64,000 nt of DNA from Streptomyces vilmorinianum (GTDB lineage Bacteria; Actinomycetota; Actinomycetes; Streptomycetales; Streptomycetaceae), in assembly GCF_005517195.1 (NCBI RefSeq), contig NZ_CP040244.1, forward strand, positions 5,474,001 through 5,538,000, read 5' to 3'. This document shows positions 17,197 to 24,811 of this stretch, piece by piece. The notes under the pieces are model-generated. The model had not been told where the DNA came from and did no database searches. It saw only the letters and a program-made list of their open reading frames with translations. Within the stretch, counting starts at the first letter, position 1; each line of letters opens with the position of its first letter. A program made the translations under genes and the position numbers.

Positions 17197-17684
17197 GATT
17201 CCCCCAGGCGCCCACCCGAGAGGTCGACCTCGAAGCCGCCCTCGCAGTGCGGACAGGTGACCGCCGCGCGGGTGTGGCCCTCGCTGTTGACGCGGCGGTA
17301 GAAGTCCTGGAGGAACGCCACGTCTGTGGCGTACATCCGCTCGACGATCCCGGCGTGCACATCCGTGATCGTGCCGAGCCGGGTGATCACCTGGCTCAGC
17401 AGCACCACGCTCAGATACGCCGGGTTCTCCTTGACCCGCAGGTCGATCTGGGGCCGCAGTTCGTCGCGGGCCGTGGCCAGCCGCATCGAGCCGTACCGGT
17501 GCACGGTGCCCGCCTCGTCGACGTACCCGCGCGGCAGCTCGAACTCGAACTCCGTGCGCAGCCCGCTGTTGTCGTCCTCACGGCGCGGCGGGGTGGGGGC
17601 CGCCGTCTGCTCCGGCGCCTGGGCGGGCGCCGTGACCTGGAGGAGATCCTCCAGGCTGCCCGCCGTCACCGTACGGCGTCTCAT
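17193..17684 (-). CDS. Tail assembly-like protein with C-terminal CxxC
   Basis: The 163-residue protein starts at ATG 17684 inside an ATGA overlap with the tube gene stop. After a Pro/Gln-rich lead of about 45 residues it has a beta region (TEFEFELPRGYVDEAGTVHR) and GSMRLATARDELRP. The helix AYLSVVLLSQVITRLG follows, and near the end comes a CPHCEGGFEVDL knuckle. This pattern is typical of the phage tail assembly/T4-like baseplate-associated proteins that follow tube genes in CIS clusters. The final codons read CTG GGG GAA TCG TGA, which may permit slippage into the next gene. Function is inferred from position. Confidence 0.8.
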   Translation of the reverse strand: MRRRTVTAGSLEDLLQVTAPAQAPEQTAAPTPPRREDDNSGLRTEFEFELPRGYVDEAGTVHRYGSMRLATARDELRPQIDLRVKENPAYLSVVLLSQVITRLGTITDVHAGIVERMYATDVAFLQDFYRRVNSEGHTRAAVTCPHCEGGFEVDLSGGRLGES

Positions 17685-18121
17685 TCGACGACGATCTCCT
17701 CGAACGTGATCGTGACCGACTCGGTGGCCGGGGACGACTCGCCCGCCTTCAGGGAGGGGCCCTCCCACTTGGAGGCCCAGCCCTGCATCAGCTGGATACG
17801 GCGGACGGTGTTGCCCTCGGTGTCCTTGATCTCGATGGTGAGGTTCTGCCGCGCGGTGTTGACGGCGCCGTTGTTCAGGGTCTCCTTGATCCACTGGGTG
17901 AACTCGCTGCTCTGGTCGAGTCCCCGCGTGATCGTGATCTCACCGGCCTGCCGGGCACCCGGCTGCTTGCGGATGATCTGCTTGCCCTCCGCGGTGACCT
18001 GCTTGACCTCGACGACATCCTCTTCGACGGTGAACCCGCTGATCTCCTGGATGGACTCCACCAGGTATCCGCCGAGCTGCACGCCGAAGACGTGAGTGGA
18101 AAGAGCATCGCCCGTTGCCAT
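17681..18121 (-). CDS. cis1a: CIS inner tube protein, main copy (Cis1a, gp19-like)
   Basis: The 146-residue protein starts at ATG 18121, 42 bases after the sheath stop. It has the gp19/Hcp-like fold signature: VFGVQLGGYLVESIQEISG, VVEVKQVTAEGKQIIRKQPG, AGEITITRGLDQSSEF and a final WEGPSLKAG...VTITFEEIVVE. Stacked hexamers of this protein would form the inner tube that the sheath drives forward. Immediate linkage to the sheath gene is usual for contractile systems. Confidence 0.95.
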   Translation of the reverse strand: MATGDALSTHVFGVQLGGYLVESIQEISGFTVEEDVVEVKQVTAEGKQIIRKQPGARQAGEITITRGLDQSSEFTQWIKETLNNGAVNTARQNLTIEIKDTEGNTVRRIQLMQGWASKWEGPSLKAGESSPATESVTITFEEIVVE

Positions 18122-18162
18122 GACTGTCTGTCAACCTTTCCTTACAGAACCGAACTCGCGGA

Positions 18163-19716
18163 TCACTCGTCGATGAGGCTGGTGGTGTCGGAGAACTGGG
18201 CCAGCCGGAAGACCACGAACTCGGCGGGCTTGACCGGCGAAACGCCGATCTCGCAGACGACCCGGCCCTGGTCGATGGACTCCTGCGGGTTGTTGTCGCG
18301 GTCGCACTTGACGTAGAACGCCTCGTCGGCGGTACGACCGAACAGCGCGCCCCGGCGCCATTCCTCGGTGAGGAACGCGGTGACGTTGCGACGGATGCTG
18401 GACCACAGCCGGTCGTCGTTGGGCTCGAACACGACCCACTGGGTGCCCAGGAGGATGGACTCCTCCAGGTAGTTGAACAGGCGGCGTACGTTCAGGTAGC
18501 GCCAGGCCGGGTCGGAGGAGAGCGTGCGGGCGCCCCAGATCCGGATGCCGCGGCCGGGGAAGGCCCGGATGCAGTTCACGCCGATCGGGTTGAGCAGGTC
18601 CTGCTCGCCCTTGCTCAGTCGGAGTTCGAGGTCGACCGCGCCGCGAATCACCTCGTTCGCCGGCGCCTTGTGCACACCGCGCTCGGCGTCGCTGCGCGCC
18701 CACACACCGGCGACGTGACCGCTCGGCGGGACGGTGGTGTTGCGTCCGAGGGCCGGGTCGAAGACCCGCACCCACGGGTAGTAGAGGGTGGCGTACCGGG
18801 AGTCGTAGCCCGCCTCGTCGTTACGCCAGGTGCGCACCTGCTGGGCGTTGAGCCCGGGCGGGGCGTCGAGGACGGCCACGCGGTCGCCCATCTGCTCGCA
18901 GTGCGAGATGACGGCGAGCTGCACGGTGCGCACGCCCTCGGCATCGATGTCGCCGCGCTGGTAGGCGCCCATCAGATCGGGCACCGCGACCATGGTGATC
19001 TCGTCGATGGTCTCCAGACCGCCGAACCCGGTACGGGCCGCCGCGTCGCCGACGTACTCGGCGGGGTCGATGCGTGCCAGCTCACCGGAGCCGTTGGAGG
19101 CGGGCGCGCCGGCGGCGTCGGGGATCGCGAGGGTCTGGGCGGCGGGCTTGGCCTGGGTGGCGCCGCGCTGCTCGGTGACCTCGATCAGCTTGGAGGCGCG
19201 GGCCTGGGTGACCAGGTAGCCCTTGACGTTCTTGCGGGTGGAGGCGTCGTACGTCTCCACCACCTCGTCGCCGCGCCGGACCAGGACCTTGAAGCGGTCC
19301 TCCGGCGGGTCCTCGCCGTCCACGTCGGCGACCTCCACCGATACCCTGGTCACGCCCGGCTTGGCGGCGATCAGGAAGCCGCCGAGTTCGACCGGCTGAG
19401 CCGCCTTCGGCTGCCGGCCGCCATTGACCGACGGGCCCGAGGCGGCCTCGGCCGCCCCACCGATGCGCACCACGTACGCGGCGCCGCCGCCGTTGGAGAA
19501 GTACCCGTAGAGCGCGTGGGCGAGATACGTACCCTCGGTGAAGCCGCCGAACACCTGGGAATACTGGTCCCAGCTGGTGACCAGCGTCGGCGCGTGGAAC
19601 GGGCCCTTCTCGGCGAAGCCGACGAACGCGGCGACGGCCGTGCCGACTCCTTCGATCGGTCGGGCACCGGACTGCACCTCCTCCACGTATACGCCCGGGG
19701 TGAGGTACGTCGGCAT
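18163..19716 (-). CDS. cis2: CIS contractile sheath protein (Cis2)
   Basis: The 517-residue protein begins PTYLTPGVYVEEVQSGARPI, the typical start of contractile tail sheath proteins, and ends in the conserved C-terminal domain (GVNCIRAFPGRGIRIWGART, RRLFNYLEESILLGTQWVVF, NVTAFL, EFVVFRLAQF). A variable insertion around residues 110-230 probably forms the outer domain of the contracted particle. Only one sheath gene is present, unlike the three in Afp. The start has AAGGAGCGAGC before it. It is the first gene of the long minus-strand structural operon and diverges from the DUF4157 gene. Confidence 0.97.
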   Translation of the reverse strand: MPTYLTPGVYVEEVQSGARPIEGVGTAVAAFVGFAEKGPFHAPTLVTSWDQYSQVFGGFTEGTYLAHALYGYFSNGGGAAYVVRIGGAAEAASGPSVNGGRQPKAAQPVELGGFLIAAKPGVTRVSVEVADVDGEDPPEDRFKVLVRRGDEVVETYDASTRKNVKGYLVTQARASKLIEVTEQRGATQAKPAAQTLAIPDAAGAPASNGSGELARIDPAEYVGDAAARTGFGGLETIDEITMVAVPDLMGAYQRGDIDAEGVRTVQLAVISHCEQMGDRVAVLDAPPGLNAQQVRTWRNDEAGYDSRYATLYYPWVRVFDPALGRNTTVPPSGHVAGVWARSDAERGVHKAPANEVIRGAVDLELRLSKGEQDLLNPIGVNCIRAFPGRGIRIWGARTLSSDPAWRYLNVRRLFNYLEESILLGTQWVVFEPNDDRLWSSIRRNVTAFLTEEWRRGALFGRTADEAFYVKCDRDNNPQESIDQGRVVCEIGVSPVKPAEFVVFRLAQFSDTTSLIDE

Positions 19717-19960
19717 GCTCGCTCCTTAACGTCCTTACGGTCACCTGTGTCCAGGCCGAGTCTGCGCGGCGTACCGGCGGAGCGGCAGGGACCTGCGGAC
19801 CTGCCCGAGGGCAATACATCTGCCTTTACGGACGCCCCAGGTTGACCGTCCCGACGTCGCCCACCGTTGCCCTCGCGCTGCCCCTTCGGACCTGGACGCC
19901 CCGCTCGCCCCCGCGATGAACTGGAGAGCCGCAGCATGGGCGCCGACGAGGAGGCAGCAG
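19717..19960. promoter_or_regulatory. Divergent control region between sheath operon and DUF4157 gene
   Basis: This 244-bp region must drive both the sheath operon (minus strand, AAGGAG site next to the sheath start) and the DUF4157 gene (plus strand, GAGGAGG six bases before GTG 19961). I cannot assign -35/-10 boxes with confidence on either strand. Confidence 0.5.
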
Positions 19961-21991
19961 GTGCAGACTTCCAAGCCGCGCACCGGCCGGAGCGAGGACC
20001 AGGAACCGGCCCGCGGCCAGGCCGGCGCCCGACGGGAGACATCCGGGAACGGCGCCGCCGTACCGCCCCCGCTCACGGCCGCCGCGCTCCAGGCCGCCCA
20101 GGGCACCGCGGGCAACGCCGCGGTGACCGGCATGATCGCCCGCCGGGCACGCACCACGGAAGCCCCGGAGCAGCCCGGCACCGAGGTACACGACGTCCTG
20201 CGCTCGGCCGGCAAACCCCTCGCCGGGCCGGTGCGCCAGGAGATGGAGTCCCGGTTCGACACCGACTTCTCCGACGTACGGCTGCACACCGGCGCCTCGG
20301 CGGCCCGCTCGGCCCGTTCCGTCGGCGCGCGCGCCTACACCTCCGGCAGCCATGTCGTCATCGGCGAAGGCGGACGCGACAAGCACACCCTCGCGCATGA
20401 ACTCACCCACGTCGTCCAGCAGCGGCAGGGGCCGGTCGCGGGCACCGACCACGGCAACGGCCTGCGCGTGTCCGACCCTTCGGACCGGTTCGAACGGGAG
20501 GCCGAGGCGAACGCGCACCGGATCATGGCGGGGCCCGCACCCGTACAGCGGGCGGAAGCGTGCACCGCGGAGCACTCCGGGCCGGTGTCCTCCGGGGCGG
20601 CGGTGATCCAGCGCAAGGGCCATGAGGCGCTCTCGGACAAGCTGCCGGCGGTCGGGTCCGACGGCAACCCCCTGAAGTCCTTCCTCAAGTCCTGGGGGAG
20701 CACGCCCGCGCAGGAGTCTCCCGAGCTGGCGGAGATCCGCGAGGGCATCAAGGCGTACGACGCGGATCCCAAGCGTGACCCGATGCACTGTGCGCAGGTG
20801 CTGATGACACTGCTGTTGGCGGTCGGCAGCGCCGAGGAGACCCTCACCAAGGAGTCCGGGACCGCCGCCCGGCACTTCCTGACCGAGGCCCGCACGGCTC
20901 TCAAGGCCGAGAACAACCTGGTGACCGAACAGATCGGCAGGGACAGCGACTTCTCCGCCGAAGCACGCGCCCCCTTCGAGGCGATGACCGCGCGCGGCCT
21001 GCTCTGGAACGAGGAGACCTGGGCCGACAGCGCCGTGGCGTTCGCCATGAACGGGCCGAGCTATTTCCGCGAACTCTCCGAGATGAACCGGGCCGGTATG
21101 GCCAACGAGATCAATACGCGCGGGCGCAAGGACTGGGTGAGCGGCGTCGAGCGAAACCTGACAGCCGCGCTGCGGCAGAGCGTGCTGTGCCACTACACCA
21201 AGGACGAGGCCCGGGCTGACCTGCTGTCGCAGGCGAACCAGATCAAGTCGAAGACGGAGCTGCTGAAGGACGACCCCGACGCGGCCAACAACTCCGAGGG
21301 CTACGACGCACACGTCCTGGCGAACGAGGGCTTCGTCTTCTTCTTCCTGGAGGCGCCGGGCAGCGAGTTCCGCGAGACCCGGTTCGGAAAGGTCCGGTTC
21401 GAGATCCCGCTCGCGGACTCGCCCCTGGAGTCCCAGGGCTGGCTCATGCTCAGCGACTTCGCCCAGCGTGAGTATCCGGTGATCAAGGCCGACCCCACCG
21501 ACCCCACGGCCTTCAAGAGTGAACTGCCCACCCGCATGGACAAGATGCCCAAGCAGTTCTCCCTCCCCGTGCGGAATTTCGACCGCGGGATGAACAAGAC
21601 GGACCTCGACATGATGGAGCTCATCATGCAGGCCAAGGCGCAGGAGACGGACCCGGAGCGGGCCAACCTGCTCCCCGTCGTCAAGAGCGAGGTCGCGGCG
21701 GACGAATTCAGCACGATGACCTACGGCGCCGGCCACCGGAAGGAGAAGGGGTACAAGGAGCGGATCCGCTCCAACACCCTGAGGGGCAGGGACATCATTC
21801 CCGGCCTGGTGGACCGCGCGGTGCTGGAGATCATGCGGATGGAGGACGCCAATCCCGCGTTGGCGAACCGGCTGAAGAACATGTCCGGCGCGGAACTGAT
21901 GAAGTTCCTCCTCAAGGACCTCCTGCGTCCGCAGGCGATGCTGCCCAACAGCGTGGATCTCAGCAAGGCCACGAGGAGGTCCAGGCCCTGA
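19961..21991 (+). CDS. DUF4157 CIS-associated protein with C-terminal candidate toxin domain
   Basis: GTG 19961 is preferred because GAGGAGG lies six bases upstream; an in-frame ATG at 19916 lacks such a site. Of 676 residues, 43-56 carry the QAAQGTAGNAAV motif. Residues 78-155 form the DUF4157 module with a zincin-like HELTH (146-150) and VVQQ. Residues 185-215 include VQR and IQR motifs. The C-terminal 460 residues are helical at first. Around residue 410 there is CHYTKDEARADLL, followed by FVFFFLEAPG and RFGKVRFEI. The HYT tripeptide followed by beta strands recalls DarT/ART-type ADP-ribosyltransferases, but this is only a resemblance. DUF4157 proteins are widely linked to CIS clusters as cargo or loading factors. 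It is transcribed opposite to the structural operon and converges on cis15. Confidence 0.85.
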   Translation: MQTSKPRTGRSEDQEPARGQAGARRETSGNGAAVPPPLTAAALQAAQGTAGNAAVTGMIARRARTTEAPEQPGTEVHDVLRSAGKPLAGPVRQEMESRFDTDFSDVRLHTGASAARSARSVGARAYTSGSHVVIGEGGRDKHTLAHELTHVVQQRQGPVAGTDHGNGLRVSDPSDRFEREAEANAHRIMAGPAPVQRAEACTAEHSGPVSSGAAVIQRKGHEALSDKLPAVGSDGNPLKSFLKSWGSTPAQESPELAEIREGIKAYDADPKRDPMHCAQVLMTLLLAVGSAEETLTKESGTAARHFLTEARTALKAENNLVTEQIGRDSDFSAEARAPFEAMTARGLLWNEETWADSAVAFAMNGPSYFRELSEMNRAGMANEINTRGRKDWVSGVERNLTAALRQSVLCHYTKDEARADLLSQANQIKSKTELLKDDPDAANNSEGYDAHVLANEGFVFFFLEAPGSEFRETRFGKVRFEIPLADSPLESQGWLMLSDFAQREYPVIKADPTDPTAFKSELPTRMDKMPKQFSLPVRNFDRGMNKTDLDMMELIMQAKAQETDPERANLLPVVKSEVAADEFSTMTYGAGHRKEKGYKERIRSNTLRGRDIIPGLVDRAVLEIMRMEDANPALANRLKNMSGAELMKFLLKDLLRPQAMLPNSVDLSKATRRSRP

Positions 21992-22007
21992 CCTCGGACC
22001 GGTCGCC

Positions 22008-24107
22008 TCACACGCCGGCGGCCTCCGCCAGGTACGGCCCGAACTCGCTCTCCAGGACCAGGCGTCCGAGCTTGCGGTACTCCTGGGCGATCGCGGTGAC
22101 CGTCTGCCGCATGGTGAGCGGCTTGCCGGACTCGGCCGCGAGATAGGCAGCGGTGACCGCGCACGCGCGGATCGAGCCGCCGGCCAGTTCGAAGCGGTCG
22201 GCGCAGAAGGCGAGGTCCAGGTCGTCGCCCCGGGGCAGCCGGCCGCCCAGGCACCGGTCCCACAGGGCGAGACGCTGACCGGCGTCCGGCATCGGGAAGT
22301 CCGCGACCACGTCCAGGCGGCGGGTGAACGCCTCGTCCAGGTTGGCCCGCAGGTTGGTGGTCAGCACCGCGATCCCGTCGAACGACTCCATGCGCTGCAG
22401 CAGGTACGCCGACTCGATGTTGGCGTGCCGGTCGTGGGCGTCCTTCACCTCCGAGCGCTTGCCGAATATCGCGTCGGCCTCGTCGAAGAGCAGCACCGCG
22501 TTGACCGCCGACGCCTCGGTGAAGATCCGCTCCAGGTTCTTCTCGGTCTCCCCGATGTACTTGTCGACGACCGTGGACAGATCCACCACGTACAGGTCCA
22601 TGCCCAGGTCCGCGGCGACGACCTCGGCGGACATGGTCTTGCCGGTGCCCGATTCGCCGGCGAACAGCGCGATGACACCGCGGCCCCGGCCGCCGCCGGG
22701 CCGCATCCCCCACTGCCCGAGCACCTGCTCGCGGTGGCGGGCGCGCAGCGCGAGTTCACGCAGCCGGCGGTGAGTGGTCGGCGGCAGCACCAGATCGTCC
22801 CAGCCGACCCCCGGCGCAACGCGCCGGGCGAGCCGGTCCAGCCCGGCGCCGTTCTGCGCCCGTACGGCGGTACGCAGATCGCCGGGACCCACCTGCCGTC
22901 CCTCGATGGTGGCTGTCCGCACCGCCGCTTCGGCAGCCCGGCGCAACTGCCCGGAGTCCAGGCGATGCGCGGCGACGGCCCTGGCGAGCGCCTCGACGTC
23001 ACCGGTCACGGCGTCACCGGCGGCCCGGTCCAGCGCGTGGCGCCAGCGCGCGGCCTGTCGTGCCGGGGAGGGTGCCTCGACGTTCAGTACGACGGGGGTG
23101 TCGGCCGCCCATGCCGGATCCCAGCCGGTCGTGCCGTGGGTGAACAGGGGGATGCCGCGTAGTTCGGCGCACAACGACGAGAGCGTTCGGGCTCGTTCGG
23201 CGGGTTCTCCGGGCAACGCGGCGAGCGGGCCGAGGACCACACCGGCGCCGGTCAGCCGGGCTTCGAGGGCGATCACCCGGGCGAGTGCCGGCACGTCGGC
23301 CGAGCGCCGGGCGAGCGCCGCCGCGTCCAGGACGAGCGGGCCGAGTCCGGCCGCGTGCAGGGCGGCGGTGGCCAGCCCCTCGGCGTCGCCGCCCCGGCTG
23401 CGCAGATGGACGAGACCGACGCCGGTGCCGGCCGCGGCCGCCGCGCGGTGGACGTCCGCGGCCTCGGCGGTCGGGTCCTCCCGTGCCTCGCCGAGCACAC
23501 CGGTGAGCCGGGCGTCGGGCCGTGTGCCGCCCAGGAGGTGCGCGGTGACCCGGTCGGGGACGGCCAGGACACGGGACAGCGGCGGCCGCTCCGGTTCGGT
23601 GACCTCCACCAGACCGTGTGCGATCAGCGGCGCCCCGGGGGCGAGGCGGAACCGGGCGGGCGAGGCGCCGCCGAGTCCGCACAGCTCCAGCGCGAGCCCG
23701 ACCGTGGGCCGACGGCGTGTCAGGTCGTCGTTGAGGTAGCCGTAGAGCCGCTCGAACCGCGCGTCCAGGTCGGGTGCCATCGCGACCAGCAGCAGATCCA
23801 GGTCGAGCGAGGACAGCCCGAACCGCCGGACGAGTCCGTCGAGCACAGACCCCGCCGGCGGCTGCCAGAATCCCTGGGCGGGCATGTCCAGCCCACCCGG
23901 CTCGTCCAGGATCCGTGCCGCCGCTTCCGGGGTGAGGTACTGGCCCCGGTAGGGATCGTCGGGATCGGGGTCCGCGGACCGTCGTACCGCCACGGCCTCC
24001 CGTACCCGCGCCTCGACGGCACCGAGCCGCTCCCACAGGGGATCCACACCGGTGTCCCCTCCCGCGCCGACACCGCCCCCGACCGCGGGTTCCACGGTGT
24101 ACGTCAC
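22008..24107 (-). CDS. cis15: CIS AAA+ ATPase Cis15
   Basis: The 699-residue protein starts with GTG in a GTGA overlap with the DUF4255 gene. The C-terminal third is a full AAA+ module: Walker A GESGTGKT, Walker B VLLFDEADAIFGKRSE, sensor-type TTNLRANLDEAFTRRLD and a conserved FPMPDAGQR arginine finger region. The N-terminal half contains a winged-helix-like lead and a degenerate second nucleotide domain, common in Afp15/Pvc15 relatives. This ATPase is needed for particle assembly or stability in Photorhabdus and Serratia systems. It is the last gene of the short second CIS operon. Confidence 0.95.
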   Translation of the reverse strand: MTYTVEPAVGGGVGAGGDTGVDPLWERLGAVEARVREAVAVRRSADPDPDDPYRGQYLTPEAAARILDEPGGLDMPAQGFWQPPAGSVLDGLVRRFGLSSLDLDLLLVAMAPDLDARFERLYGYLNDDLTRRRPTVGLALELCGLGGASPARFRLAPGAPLIAHGLVEVTEPERPPLSRVLAVPDRVTAHLLGGTRPDARLTGVLGEAREDPTAEAADVHRAAAAAGTGVGLVHLRSRGGDAEGLATAALHAAGLGPLVLDAAALARRSADVPALARVIALEARLTGAGVVLGPLAALPGEPAERARTLSSLCAELRGIPLFTHGTTGWDPAWAADTPVVLNVEAPSPARQAARWRHALDRAAGDAVTGDVEALARAVAAHRLDSGQLRRAAEAAVRTATIEGRQVGPGDLRTAVRAQNGAGLDRLARRVAPGVGWDDLVLPPTTHRRLRELALRARHREQVLGQWGMRPGGGRGRGVIALFAGESGTGKTMSAEVVAADLGMDLYVVDLSTVVDKYIGETEKNLERIFTEASAVNAVLLFDEADAIFGKRSEVKDAHDRHANIESAYLLQRMESFDGIAVLTTNLRANLDEAFTRRLDVVADFPMPDAGQRLALWDRCLGGRLPRGDDLDLAFCADRFELAGGSIRACAVTAAYLAAESGKPLTMRQTVTAIAQEYRKLGRLVLESEFGPYLAEAAGV

Positions 24108-24811
24108 GCCTGCCGATCCCCCCTACGCCGCCTGCGCGCCGGGGCCGGCGGCCGTTCACGAGGCCCGGTGAACCCGTCGCGGCCGGGGTCGGTGGCCTCC
24201 GTGTAGCGCAGCCGGCGGCCCGGGCTCGTCTCCTCACCCTCGCGGGCGGCGGCGGAGCGCACGACGAGGCCTTCGGTGACGGGCGGCGCGGCGGCCCTGG
24301 TCACACCGGCGAGCGGTGCCCGCACCCGTACCCCGAGCGACGCCTTCATCTCTCCGCCGAGCGCCGACCAGACGTCCGCGGCGGCCGGCGCGTCCATGCC
24401 CGTCCCGGCGGTCTCCAGGCCCACAGTCAGGCCGAGTTCGGCGAGCGAGCCGGTGAGCAGCCCGGCGGGCAGCGTGTCGTGCGCGACCAGCGCGCCGAGC
24501 ACCTGGGACAGCAGCCGGTGCTCGTCCTGCGAGCGACTCGCCCAGGCCGTGACCAGATAGGTCAGCTGGAACCAGCGCGGCGGGGAGCGCCGGGCGACGA
24601 GGTGTCCATCCTCGTCGTACACCTCTCCGGCACCGGTACCGCGTCGTACGGCGTCCTCGCGGATGTCGTACAGAAAGACGCAGACCGTCGGGGCGCTGCG
24701 GCGGGCCGCCCAGTCCCGGGTGGGGGCGTCGAAGACCACCTCGATGCCCGATGCCTCCAGACCGCTCTCGGCGAGCAGCCGCCGCAGGCCCTCGTCGACC
24801 TCGTGGATCAC
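24104..24811 (-). CDS. cis16: CIS cap/terminator protein Cis16 (DUF4255)
   Basis: The 235-residue protein starts with GTG 24811 in a GTGA overlap. The first 180 residues fit DUF4255 (Pvc16 N-terminal domain): IHEVDEGLRRLLAESGLE, VVFDAPTRDWAARRSAPTV, FLYDIREDAVRR, PPRWFQLTYLVTAWA, EHRLLSQVLGALVAHDTLP. The C-terminal 50 residues are basic and disordered (PARRRRRGDRQ). The family caps the distal end of tube and sheath. It stands between the secreted beta-propeller gene and the ATPase, and translational coupling suggests balanced synthesis. Confidence 0.93.
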   Translation of the reverse strand: MIHEVDEGLRRLLAESGLEASGIEVVFDAPTRDWAARRSAPTVCVFLYDIREDAVRRGTGAGEVYDEDGHLVARRSPPRWFQLTYLVTAWASRSQDEHRLLSQVLGALVAHDTLPAGLLTGSLAELGLTVGLETAGTGMDAPAAADVWSALGGEMKASLGVRVRAPLAGVTRAAAPPVTEGLVVRSAAAREGEETSPGRRLRYTEATDPGRDGFTGPRERPPAPARRRRRGDRQA

